A program made the translations under genes and the position numbers. The notes below the pieces were generated by a model, which saw only the letters and a program-made list of their open reading frames with translations, was not told where the DNA came from and searched no databases. Positions 28,186 to 36,820 of a stretch of DNA of 64,000 nucleotides are shown one piece after another; positions within the stretch are counted from its first letter, which is position 1; each line of letters begins with the position of its first letter. Origin of the DNA: Pirellula staleyi DSM 6068 (GTDB lineage: Bacteria; Planctomycetota; Planctomycetia; Pirellulales; Pirellulaceae); assembly GCF_000025185.1 (NCBI RefSeq), contig NC_013720.1, positions 2,914,001 to 2,978,000 of the forward strand. Reading direction: 5' to 3'.

Positions 28186-28514
28186 GTCCATTCTCTCCAT
28201 CGTCATCCGTGAGCGAGCACCGTAGCGATGTTCCGGGCGGAACAGCACTCGGGCGGGAGTTTGCCAGTCGCTTCGCGTCAGCGAAGGGTTGAGTCGATCG
28301 TGGTGCGCGAGCCAGTCCATCGTGGACTTGTGGCAGACGCATCTGACGCGAAGTAGCAGCGCACGAATCTCCGGCGCCGCTTGCGAGGAGTTATACCGGC
28401 CAGCCCCTAGTGTGGGTCAATGCCGATTGAGCCTCCAAACTTGAAGGATTCTCGGAAAATAGTGAGAAATTTGGAGAGCCAGGAAGCTAGCACGCCCGAG
28501 GGGCCTGCTAGCAG
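28186..28514. other. Intergenic region of about 330 bp
   Basis: No gene seen. It contains a CTTCGC-GTCA-GCGAAG hairpin at 28271-28286 in the presumed leader of the parvulin gene and the GCTAGCA hairpin at 28486-28512. Confidence 0.5.
28486..28512 (-). repeat. GCTAGCA hairpin after the SGNH gene
   Basis: GCTAGCA (28486-28492) pairs with TGCTAGC (28506-28512), three bases beyond the SGNH hydrolase stop. There is no T-run, but the position suggests a 3' end structure. The GCTAGCAC core matches the tandem repeat at 3036-3105. Confidence 0.5.
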
Positions 28515-29570
28515 CTAGGGAGCACTCGAAATCGAAAGCTTGCGAATCGAGGCTTCGATCGCGGCTGCTTCCGCTTCGGCTTCCTTCACCGATTTTCCGC
28601 GATTCATACCGGGGCGGAGATGGCCAATCTCGGTCAGCCAGGCATCTTTCCGTACGCGCTGACGCTGCGCCACAAGATCGAGGAGTTTGGCGTTCGTCGT
28701 CCCGGCTGGCATCAGCACCTCGAGCGATGCTGCGGCAGCAATATCTTTGTCGCTCGGAAAAAGGGTCATTAGCACCTGCTTGGCCATCAGCCACTGCCCA
28801 GTGGCGCCATGATGCACGCCGTCTCCTGCCAGGACAAACTTCGGGTCCTGCTTCCGCTGCTGTTTTAGGTAGTCGTTCATCGGCCCATGCAGGTCGATCA
28901 CGGTCCAGCCTTCGTCGCGTTTTGAAAGGAGCCACTTCGAGTAGGCTTCGAGCACGCTGTCGTACCCTTCAAACGGCTGTCGATATTCCTCGAGACCAGC
29001 GGGCAATGTTTTTCCCGCGAGAGGCTGCGGATCGAACGGCGGTGGTGTGAGGTGCACAATCTGCGCCCCTTGCTGCGTGGCGATGTCGTGCAGCAGCTGC
29101 ATTTTTTCGCGATAGGCTTTGAAACGCTCTTCGCCGAGCGGGTGATAGATGCCGCAGTTCATGCCGTAGCAGGCAAACACCACATCGGGGTGCAACTTGT
29201 CGAACATTCGCACCAGCCGCTCGTGGACATCGGGTCGTGGAAACTTCCCCCCGGCATGTCCCGGCTCGGAGAGTCCCGAAACCGTCTCGCTCGGTAGTCC
29301 GACATTGATGAAATCGAGATCGAGGTCGTAGAACTTGGTCCGGAACACCCCTTCGATGATTTCGATGTAGCGTCCACCGTAGGTAATGCTGTCCCCCAGA
29401 AACACCACGTTTTTGGCGCCAGAAAACAGTTCGGGAAGCTTCTCGGGTGCGGCCACTGCGGCAGCCGCTTTCCCTTGAGGCTCTTCAGCTTGAGATGTCA
29501 GGGTAAATAGTGTGAGTGAAAGCACCGCTAAAGTGGCAATCGCGATCGGCCGGAGAGGCGGGAAATACAT
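28515..29570 (-). CDS. Secreted SGNH/GDSL-type hydrolase
   Basis: 351 residues with a signal peptide (hydrophobic I-A-T-L-A-V-L-S-L-T-L-F-T-L, cleavage near S-Q-A). SGNH motifs: block I V-V-F-L-G-D-S-I-T-Y-G-G with the nucleophile Ser near residue 61, block II Gly in V-G-L-P-S-E-T, block III Asn in C-Y-G-M-N-C-G, and block V D-G-V-H-H with the catalytic Asp-His near 250. The family includes esterases and sugar deacetylases acting outside the cytoplasm, and planctomycetes hold many next to sulfatase and cytochrome proteins. AAAGAAG upstream supports the start. It is divergent from the PSCyt gene; substrate unknown. Confidence 0.92.
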   Translation of the reverse strand: MYFPPLRPIAIATLAVLSLTLFTLTSQAEEPQGKAAAAVAAPEKLPELFSGAKNVVFLGDSITYGGRYIEIIEGVFRTKFYDLDLDFINVGLPSETVSGLSEPGHAGGKFPRPDVHERLVRMFDKLHPDVVFACYGMNCGIYHPLGEERFKAYREKMQLLHDIATQQGAQIVHLTPPPFDPQPLAGKTLPAGLEEYRQPFEGYDSVLEAYSKWLLSKRDEGWTVIDLHGPMNDYLKQQRKQDPKFVLAGDGVHHGATGQWLMAKQVLMTLFPSDKDIAAAASLEVLMPAGTTNAKLLDLVAQRQRVRKDAWLTEIGHLRPGMNRGKSVKEAEAEAAAIEASIRKLSISSAP

Positions 29571-29885
29571 GGAAAACTTCTTTCTTTATTCTTGGTTACA
29601 TACCGATCTCGGCGGGCCATAAGTTGACCAGAAACCGTCGTGGTCAGTAGAATTAAGGAGTGAGCCGGGCCCCTGGAAGCTGGCGAGCTAGCAAACGCTG
29701 GTCGCTAAATTTCCGCAAGCATCTGGCTCATCCCGCCACAATTCGAACGGACCGACTCGCCCGAGTCGATGACCCAGCAGCAGCGATGCACGCTGGGTCG
29801 ATACTCGTTCGAACAATTGCAGTTGTCACGCAGATGCCGCATCGCGACAGCCGCTTCCTACTTTGCATGCTGAAGGAACCATCCT
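29571..29885. other. Divergent intergenic region, SGNH to PSCyt gene
   Basis: 315 bp without a gene. Its main content is the structured element at 29742-29814, described separately. A GGAAGCTGGCGAGCTAGC stretch near 29676-29694 recalls the GCTAGC family. Confidence 0.5.
29742..29814 (+). promoter_or_regulatory. Extended imperfect hairpin in the leader of the PSCyt/DUF1552 genes
   Basis: GACCCAGC (29771-29778) pairs with GCTGGGTC (29792-29799). Outside an internal loop, CGAGT (29762-29766) pairs with ACTCG (29803-29807), and TTCGAACG (29742-29749) can pair with CGTTCGAA (29806-29813), the TTCGAA core being itself palindromic. The element ends 72 bases before the PSCyt start. It may be a leader RNA structure or a pair of protein-binding sites (TTCGAA at each end). 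Confidence 0.45.
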
Positions 29886-32189
29886 ATGCCCAACCTTCTC
29901 ACCCGAGCAGCACGCTGGTTGATGATCATGCTGGGCGGCATCGTTGGTTGCCACACCCTTCTTGCGCCGACACGCCTCTTGGCGGCAGAACTCACGGGCG
30001 AGCAAATTTATACGCAGCAGTGCGCCGACTGTCACGGAAAATCGGGAGAAGGTGTCGCACAGCATTATGCGACGCCGCTGGCGGGAGATCGTTCGATCGT
30101 CGAACTGGCACGGCTGATCGAAAAAACGATGCCCGAAGGTGAGCCCGAGAAATGCGTCGGCGACGACGCCAAAAAAGTGGCCACCTACATCTACGACACG
30201 TTCTACGGTCCCATCGCCCAAGCCCGGCTTCGGCCAGCTCGCATCGAGCTGTCGCGACTCACGGTGCGTCAGCTACAAAACTCCGTCGCTGACATCTTGG
30301 GAGGCTTTCGTCCCAGTGGCAACTGGGGCGACGAGCGTGGCCTTAAAGGGGAATACTACAAGTCGCGCCGCATGCGCAGCTCCGATGCCGCAATCAAGCG
30401 CGTCGATCCTCGTGTCGACTTCCAGTTTGGCGAAGAGAGCCCCGACCCATCGATCGAAAAAAATGAATTCACCATCGCCTGGGAAGGCTCGGTCTTTGCT
30501 CCCGAAACGGGCGAGTACGAATTCATGGCTCGCACGCACAATGGCGCGCGACTCTTCATCAACGACAGTCGCAAGCCGCTGATCGATGCCTGGGTAAAGT
30601 CGGGCTCCGATACCGATCATCACGAGCCGATAAAGCTGCTCGGTGGCCGCGCCTATTATCTGCGGCTCGAGCTCCTCAAATCGAAAGATGACAAGGAAAA
30701 ACGGGCTTCGATGACACTCCTCTGGAAACGACCTGGTCGTAGCCTGGAAGTGATCACGCCGCAGTTTCTCTCGACACAGTGGCAGCCGACGCGGTTTGTC
30801 CTCAACACCCCCTTTCCGCCCGACGATCGAAGCATTGGCTACGAGCGCGGCACTGCCATTTCCAAAGAGTGGGATCAAGCTTCCACCGATGCCGCGATCG
30901 AAGTTGCTGCTTATGTACGCGACAATCTGAACGAACTGGCTGGCACTCGCGGCGACGCTGGCGACCGCGCTGAGAAGGTCAAACGATTCTGCACCAAGTT
31001 CGTCGAACGTGCTTTCCGCCGACCCATCGACGACGATCTCCGCAAGCTCTACATCGATCGCCATTTTGAAGAGGGAAGCGATCTCGACCTCGCCGTTCAA
31101 AAAGTCGTGCTGCTGGTGATGAAGTCGCCACGCTTTCTCTACCGCGATCTCGATGGTAACGACGATCCCTATGCCACGGCTGAACGACTCGCGTTCTACC
31201 TCTGGGATACCGTTCCCGATGAGCAACTGCTGAAAGATGCCGCAGAAGGTCGCCTGAGCAATCGCGAGCAGATCGAGGCGGCCGCCAATCGGATGGTCTC
31301 CGACCTCAAATGCCGCGCGAAGGTGCGCGAGTTCTTTCGCAACTGGCTTCGCATGGATCACCTGACCGATCTGGCCAAAGATCGCGAACTCTTTCCCGAG
31401 TTCAACGACGAAGTGGTGACCGACCTCCGTAGTTCCCTCGAGATGTTTGTCGACGATGTGGTCTGGAGTGACTCGAGCGATGCCCGGCAACTGCTGCTGG
31501 CCGACTACATCTACCTAAACGGCCGCTTGTCGAAGCTCTACGGCGGCGATCTGGCTGAAAACGCCGACTTCCAAAAAGTGACGCTCCAGTCGCAGCCTCG
31601 CGCTGGCGCACTGACACATCCGTTTTTGCTCTCAGGCTTTGCCTACACCGCCACCAGTTCGCCGATTCATCGCGGGGTGTTCATTGCCCGGAGTGTGCTC
31701 GGTCGTTCGCTCCGTCCACCACCCGAGGCTGTCTCGCCTCTGGCGGCTGAGTTGCATGCCGACCTGACGACGCGTGAACGCATCAATTTGCAAACCAGCA
31801 GCGAAAGCTGCCAAAGTTGCCACGCGATGATCAACCCGCTCGGCTTTACGCTCGAAAATTATGATGCCATCGGTCGTTATCGAACCGAAGAGAAGGGTAA
31901 GCCGATCGACACCACCGGGGGCTATTTGACCCGCACCGGAGAATCGCGCGAGTTCCGTAATGTGAAGGAACTAGCTGATTTTTTGGCCGCGAGCGAAGAG
32001 ACCCACGGCGCGATGGTCGAGCAGATGTTTCACCATTTGGTGAAGCAACCAGCTCGTGCCTATGGCGAAGATACGCTCCCTCATTTGCGTGCATCATTTG
32101 CCGCTGATGGGTATAGTATCCGCAAGCTGCTGGTTCGAACGGCGAGCTTCGCAGCGGAGCCTCGCCCCGCTGCCATGGCCGCCAAGTAA
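29886..32189 (+). CDS. Planctomycete cytochrome c / PA14 / DUF1587-1595-1592-1588-1585 protein
   Basis: 767 residues, signal peptide at 1-34. A cytochrome c domain has heme motif C-A-D-C-H at residues 46-50. A DUF1587-like segment follows (E-L-S-R-L-T-V-R-Q-L-Q-N-S). A PA14 domain is inserted at about 153-290 (G-L-K-G-E-Y-Y, A-R-T-H-N-G-A-R-L-F-I-N-D). Then come DUF1595 (about 355-415, A-F-R-R-P-I-D-D), DUF1592 (about 430-555, F-Y-L-W-D-T-V-P-D-E-Q-L-L), DUF1588 (R-A-G-A-L-T-H-P-F-L-L and a second C-Q-S-C-H near 643) and DUF1585 at the end. PA14 suggests carbohydrate binding; the family's reaction is unknown. It is followed 152 bases on by the DUF1552 gene, its regular partner. Confidence 0.95.
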   Translation: MPNLLTRAARWLMIMLGGIVGCHTLLAPTRLLAAELTGEQIYTQQCADCHGKSGEGVAQHYATPLAGDRSIVELARLIEKTMPEGEPEKCVGDDAKKVATYIYDTFYGPIAQARLRPARIELSRLTVRQLQNSVADILGGFRPSGNWGDERGLKGEYYKSRRMRSSDAAIKRVDPRVDFQFGEESPDPSIEKNEFTIAWEGSVFAPETGEYEFMARTHNGARLFINDSRKPLIDAWVKSGSDTDHHEPIKLLGGRAYYLRLELLKSKDDKEKRASMTLLWKRPGRSLEVITPQFLSTQWQPTRFVLNTPFPPDDRSIGYERGTAISKEWDQASTDAAIEVAAYVRDNLNELAGTRGDAGDRAEKVKRFCTKFVERAFRRPIDDDLRKLYIDRHFEEGSDLDLAVQKVVLLVMKSPRFLYRDLDGNDDPYATAERLAFYLWDTVPDEQLLKDAAEGRLSNREQIEAAANRMVSDLKCRAKVREFFRNWLRMDHLTDLAKDRELFPEFNDEVVTDLRSSLEMFVDDVVWSDSSDARQLLLADYIYLNGRLSKLYGGDLAENADFQKVTLQSQPRAGALTHPFLLSGFAYTATSSPIHRGVFIARSVLGRSLRPPPEAVSPLAAELHADLTTRERINLQTSSESCQSCHAMINPLGFTLENYDAIGRYRTEEKGKPIDTTGGYLTRTGESREFRNVKELADFLAASEETHGAMVEQMFHHLVKQPARAYGEDTLPHLRASFAADGYSIRKLLVRTASFAAEPRPAAMAAK

Positions 32190-32341
32190 AGATGTCAGTA
32201 GCTGAACTCATTGACTCCGTAAAAACTGTCTCCGTTAAAGAGGCTTGGCACGGCTGGCTGGTCTGGCCGTGAACAGCTCCGACTGATTCCGCTCTCGATC
32301 CTCCGATTCTGTTTGAACCCCACCGAAGGGAAGCCAAAACC

Positions 32342-33664
32342 ATGATGGGAAACTATCACTCGCGACGTGAGTTCCTCCGCCAACTCGGAGTCACCACCGC
32401 TGCCCTTCCGTTCATCCTGAATCTTCCGAGTCTCGGTTTGGCGGACGAGGCCCCACGCAAAAAGCGGATGGTGGTGATGTTCAGCCCCAACGGCGTGGTT
32501 CCCAAGAACTTCTGGCCCGATGAAGAGGGTGAGAACTTCACGTTCAAGGAAAGCCTCACGCCGCTCGAAGCTTTCAAACAGCAAACCATGGTGCTGCACG
32601 GCGTCTGCGACAAGGTTCGTGGCGACGGCGATAACCACATGCGTGGTATGGGTTGCCTCCTCACCGGCATCGAGCTCTTCCCGGGCAACATCCAAGGTGG
32701 CAGCGATACACCTGCGGGTTGGGCCAGCGGCATTTCGATCGATCAAGAGATCAAGAACTTCCTGCAGAGCAATCCCGAGACTCGCACCCGTTTTGGTTCA
32801 CTCGAGTTTGGTGTGCTCGTTCCCGATCGCGCCGATACTTGGACCCGCATGTGCTACTCCGGATCGAACAAGCCGATCGCTCCGATCGACGATCCGTATC
32901 AGATGTTCAACAAGCTCTATGGTCGCAAGAAAGACCAAGAAGCACTGAAGAGCGTGCTCGATGAACTGCAAGACGACCTGAAGAAGGTGCGCGAGCGGGT
33001 CAGCACCGACGATCGACGCTTGCTCGACGAACACGCCACCTTTGTGCGCGAGATGGAGCAGCAGCTCTCGGCCCAACCAGCCGACGCAATTGCTCACGCG
33101 GAACCCGAAATCGAACAAGGGGTGAAAGAAGAAAACGACAACATCCCGAAGATCAGCAAACTGCAGATCGACTTGATGGTTGCCAGTTTCGCAGCCGACT
33201 TCAGCCGCATCGCGACGCTGCAATACACCAACTCGGTCGGTGGGGCCAAAATGCGTTGGCTCGACATCGATGAATCGCACCACGAATTGTCGCACCACGA
33301 AGACAGCAACGAGAAGTCGCAAGAGAAGCTCACCAAGATCAACAAGTGGTACTGCGAGCAGATGGCATACCTCGCCCAGCGACTTGCCGAAACACCCGAG
33401 CCAGGTGGCCCCGGCAGCCTGCTCGACAACACCACGATTGTGTGGACCAACGAACTGGGGAAGGGTAACTCCCACACCCTCGACAACATCCCCTTTGTGC
33501 TGGTCGGCGGTGGTCTCGATTTCCGCATGGGTCGCTCGGTGAAAATGGGCCGCGTCCCGCACAATCGTTTGCTGCTGTCGATGGCCCACTCTTTTGGACA
33601 TCACCTCACCACCTTCGGTAACCCCGACTTCTGCGGCGATGGTCCTCTCACTGGATTGACGTAG
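32342..33664 (+). CDS. Tat-exported DUF1552 protein
   Basis: 440 residues. The N-terminus carries a twin-arginine signal S-R-R-E-F-L (residues 7-12), then a hydrophobic stretch and an S-L-G-L-A-D cleavage region, so it is probably folded in the cytoplasm, perhaps with a cofactor, and exported by Tat. The body matches DUF1552: [40 protein letters not shown] and S-H-H-E-L-S-H-H-E, ending [12 protein letters not shown]. The fold is alkaline-phosphatase-like by family knowledge (related to DUF1501). It is the standing partner of DUF1592-type proteins and is probably co-transcribed with the preceding gene. Confidence 0.95.
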   Translation: MMGNYHSRREFLRQLGVTTAALPFILNLPSLGLADEAPRKKRMVVMFSPNGVVPKNFWPDEEGENFTFKESLTPLEAFKQQTMVLHGVCDKVRGDGDNHMRGMGCLLTGIELFPGNIQGGSDTPAGWASGISIDQEIKNFLQSNPETRTRFGSLEFGVLVPDRADTWTRMCYSGSNKPIAPIDDPYQMFNKLYGRKKDQEALKSVLDELQDDLKKVRERVSTDDRRLLDEHATFVREMEQQLSAQPADAIAHAEPEIEQGVKEENDNIPKISKLQIDLMVASFAADFSRIATLQYTNSVGGAKMRWLDIDESHHELSHHEDSNEKSQEKLTKINKWYCEQMAYLAQRLAETPEPGGPGSLLDNTTIVWTNELGKGNSHTLDNIPFVLVGGGLDFRMGRSVKMGRVPHNRLLLSMAHSFGHHLTTFGNPDFCGDGPLTGLT

Positions 33665-33918
33665 TGTCGATTTCTTCCCAAGCTCTTGTCTGTGAATGCT
33701 TTAGGGCTGGAGCTCGGGACGGCTGATGTTGGCCTTACGCAACCCATTTCGGGCGTAGTACAATAGAGCTACATCGATGAAGATGTAGACAAAATCGCGT
33801 CCTTTGCATTCCTAGCGGCTGGTTCGTCCTGAGTCGCTAGGAGTACAATCGCCCCCTACGCGACACGCACTAAGCCGCTGCTGTAGTTCCAAGATGGATG
33901 CAGCAGAGGATGGAGTTG

Positions 33919-35745
33919 ATGAACCCTACGCTCCCCGAGACCTTCATTGCACGCAAACGGGCCGCCAGCCGCTTGCGACTTGCCGATGGAGTGCTGCTCG
34001 TCTTTGCTATCGCCACCCTATTGCTGGGGCATGGCGTCGAACGATTCGAATCCGCTGTCGGAACCGAAGTGCAAATCTTCGTTTCCGTTTCGATGGCGCT
34101 CCTCTTCATCGGACAAGCGTGGCGGCTCTACATCGAGTACGAAGCCGACGGCTTCTCCTGGAACTCGCTCACCTCCGAACGCAAGCTGGTGCTCGGGGTG
34201 CACGTTCTCTGGTTTGTCATGCTTCCGCTGGTCGCTTTGACACCGATCCGCCCGATTGTGACGCAGCCTTCGACCTTCGAGCGCTTGCTCTTTTGGTCGG
34301 AGTTCATGCTCACCGTGCGCCTGTTCGCCACTCTGTTTGCAATCATTCGGCTGGTGATTCAGGAACGTAGCAATCCGGCATTTGTGTTCGTCGTTTCGTT
34401 CTTTCTGCTGATTGCGACCGGCACGCTCCTCTTGATGCTTCCGGTCTGCTGGATTCAGAAAGAAGGGAACCTGACCGAAGAATCGGCCCCCGCTTTGGTC
34501 GCCCTTTTCACCGCCACAAGCGCCAGCTGCGTCACGGGGCTGGTGGTGGTGGATACCGGAACCTCGTGGACCCGCACAGGGCAGGGGGTGATCCTCGCGC
34601 TCATTCAAGCAGGTGGTCTTGGGGTGATGACGTTCGGTGGCTTTTTTGCGCTCGGTCAGCGGCGCAGCTTTTTGGTGCGCGAAAGTGTCTTTCTCGGGAA
34701 ACTGCTCGATGCCGATGATGCCACCGCTGTCCGTTCGCTGATTCGCTCGATCTTCGTGTTTACGTTCATCAGCGAAGCGCTGGGAGCAATTGCCCTTTAC
34801 ACCATGGCTCCCGCTGGGCCGACTGGCGACCGGGTTTGGTTTGGCGTGTTTCATTCGGTCAGTGCGTTTTGTAATGCCGGTTTTGGGCTCCTTCCGAAAA
34901 ACCTCGAAGGCTACGGTCACACTTGGCAAGTTTGGGGGGGCGTTGCCTCGCTGATCATCGTGGGTGGTCTCGGTTTCGATGTCCTCCGCAACACCACCAC
35001 CTACATCGCCTCGCAGCTCGGCACCAAGTTTGCGCCCGATCTCGCGCGGCGCTATATCCCGATGACCAGGCTCACCGCCACCTCGCGCCTTGTGCTTTGG
35101 ACGACCGGAATATTGCTCGCCGCTGGGACCATTTCGCTGCTCGTGCTCGAGCTCAATAACGACGTGAACAACGACAAACCGATCGGCGCACAAATCGCGG
35201 ATGCCTGGTTTCAGTCGGTCAGCTGTCGCACAGCCGGCTTCAACACGATCGACTTTGCGAAGATCACTCCCGGAAGCAAGTTGTTCTGCATCGGGCTGAT
35301 GTTTATTGGTGCTTCCCCCGGCTCGACCGGTGGTGGTATCAAAACGGTAGTCTTCGCGGTGACGGTGCTCGCGACAGCGACGGTGGTGACCAGCCGCGAA
35401 CGGCTCGAGGTTGGTGGACGAACGATTCCCGACATGACGATTAAGCGAGCGATTGCCATGCTCGGTTTGGCGATCAGCGTGGTGCTGATAGCGTCGCTAC
35501 TGATTGTGATTTTGGAAGACAAGCCCGAGCTGTTTCTCGATCACCTGTTTGAAGTGACGAGCGCGTTTGGCACCGTGGGTCTTTCGACCGGTGTCACAGC
35601 GGCGCTGAAACCGGCATCGCAATTGGTGCTGGTCCTCACGATGTTTCTCGGACGCGTGGGCCCCCTCACGATGCTGGTCGCTTTGGCGCGTCAACGCCCC
35701 GCCCCGAACTACGAATATCCTACGGAACGTGTCACACTCGGCTAG
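33919..35745 (+). CDS. TrkH/KtrB-type potassium channel-transporter subunit
   Basis: 608 residues from the ATG at 33919 (GAGGATGGAG just upstream; an ATG at 33898 would add seven residues). The N-terminal 170 residues hold extra membrane helices not found in short KtrB proteins. The four pore loops are recognisable: S-A-S-C-V-T-G-L (about 198-206), V-S-A-F-C-N-A-G-F-G (about 313-323), V-S-C-R-T-A-G-F-N (about 433-441) and S-A-F-G-T-V-G-L-S-T-G (about 549-559). Their glycines line the K+ filter. With its RCK partner 34 bases downstream it forms a two-gene K+ uptake system in the inner membrane. The short tail after the last loop is typical of KtrB. Confidence 0.93.
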   Translation: MNPTLPETFIARKRAASRLRLADGVLLVFAIATLLLGHGVERFESAVGTEVQIFVSVSMALLFIGQAWRLYIEYEADGFSWNSLTSERKLVLGVHVLWFVMLPLVALTPIRPIVTQPSTFERLLFWSEFMLTVRLFATLFAIIRLVIQERSNPAFVFVVSFFLLIATGTLLLMLPVCWIQKEGNLTEESAPALVALFTATSASCVTGLVVVDTGTSWTRTGQGVILALIQAGGLGVMTFGGFFALGQRRSFLVRESVFLGKLLDADDATAVRSLIRSIFVFTFISEALGAIALYTMAPAGPTGDRVWFGVFHSVSAFCNAGFGLLPKNLEGYGHTWQVWGGVASLIIVGGLGFDVLRNTTTYIASQLGTKFAPDLARRYIPMTRLTATSRLVLWTTGILLAAGTISLLVLELNNDVNNDKPIGAQIADAWFQSVSCRTAGFNTIDFAKITPGSKLFCIGLMFIGASPGSTGGGIKTVVFAVTVLATATVVTSRERLEVGGRTIPDMTIKRAIAMLGLAISVVLIASLLIVILEDKPELFLDHLFEVTSAFGTVGLSTGVTAALKPASQLVLVLTMFLGRVGPLTMLVALARQRPAPNYEYPTERVTLG

Positions 35746-35779
35746 TGCGACAAGCTCTTAAGCAAGATGAGGTTCTGCC

Positions 35780-36457
35780 GTGCAACGTGTTGCTGTAATT
35801 GGCTTGGGTCGGTTTGGCATGAACCTGGCCCAACAGCTGGGACAGAATCGCGTCGAGGTCATTGCCATCGATCGCAATCATCGCCTCGTCGATGATGTGA
35901 AAGAGGAGGTCACCTTAGCGGTGTGCCTCGATTCGACCGACGACGGCGCGCTGGTGAGTCACGAACTGCATCAGTGCGATGTGTGTGTTGTTGCGATTGG
36001 CGAAAACTTCGAAGCTTCGCTCCTGACCGCCACGGCGCTCAAGCGGCTCGGAGCGCCGTGCGTGATTGTCCGCGCTCAAACGGCCAGCCATGCCGAAATC
36101 TTCCGTCGACTCGGCGCCGATGAAGTGATTCAGCCCGAAACCGAGTCGGGACGTCAACTGGCGCGTCGCCTCGCCAATCCGCGACTCGAAGATATCATCG
36201 AGCTGTCGGATGGCTACAGCCTGATTGAAATCCGCGCTCCGCAGGCCTTTCACGGTAAGACGCTCGAGCAACTAGCGCTCCGGAGCAAGTACCGCGTGAA
36301 TCTGGTGGCCATCAAACGGGCTACCGACGAGAAGAACGAGGCGGGAGAACCGGTCCTCATCACCAACTACGTGCCGCAGGCCAGCGACATCGTCGAGGGG
36401 ACCGATCTGCTGATGCTCGTCGGCAGCGATGCCGCCATCGCCACGCTCCCCAAATAG
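35780..36457 (+). CDS. TrkA/KtrA-type RCK regulatory subunit
   Basis: 225 residues from a GTG. One RCK_N (TrkA_N) domain begins with the Rossmann motif V-A-V-I-G-L-G-R-F-G and the acidic end of beta-2 (V-I-A-I-D-R-N), then D-A-T/D-S-T-D-D at the nucleotide-binding site. An RCK_C domain follows (L-I-E-I-R-A-P near residue 147 to D-L-L-M-L-V-G-S). A single RCK unit of this size corresponds to KtrA rather than the doubled E. coli TrkA. It binds ATP/ADP or NAD(H) as an octameric ring and gates the TrkH/KtrB pore encoded immediately upstream. Confidence 0.94.
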   Translation: MQRVAVIGLGRFGMNLAQQLGQNRVEVIAIDRNHRLVDDVKEEVTLAVCLDSTDDGALVSHELHQCDVCVVAIGENFEASLLTATALKRLGAPCVIVRAQTASHAEIFRRLGADEVIQPETESGRQLARRLANPRLEDIIELSDGYSLIEIRAPQAFHGKTLEQLALRSKYRVNLVAIKRATDEKNEAGEPVLITNYVPQASDIVEGTDLLMLVGSDAAIATLPK

Positions 36458-36820
36458 TCGAGCATCTCCGTAGCTCGCATCTGCTCGGACCCAACTTGGG
36501 CTGCGAAACCTGGCTGAAATCGTGGCTGATAGAGAACAGCAGCGCAGGGAAGGCAGCCCGGCAGAATCAGGAAGTGTCGCGAGACTAGCTCGACAGGCGA
36601 ACAAGATTCTTCTGGGGGCATTTTTTTCGGTCACCGCTGGAATATTGACCTCATTCCGGCGAAAACTGACTGCCGTGAGCAAAGTTTTGCTAAGTGCTGC
36701 TTCTTGGGTCTGTCAGCCCGCAGCGCAAAGCACGACAGTGAGACCAGCAGTATTCGCTGGAAGAGCTTCTGCTCACGCAGCCTGCTACCGGCCGCTGCTG
36801 TGCGGCCAGAGGAATGAGAG
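36458..36820. other. Intergenic region of 363 bp
   Basis: No gene or clear structure seen. The end holds GAGGAATGAGAG, the ribosome binding site of the next gene. Confidence 0.5.

Noticed and set aside
26017-28212. 731-residue plus-strand ORF opposite the parvulin gene
   Set aside because: Shadow frame; the minus-strand protein has a signal anchor and recognisable parvulin modules. The ORF also crosses the parvulin terminator and the dyad at 26017.
29806-29819. CGTTCGAAC as the T-arm of a tRNA
   Set aside because: The surrounding sequence has no cloverleaf, acceptor stem or anticodon arm. The motif is better explained as part of the hairpin at 29742-29814.
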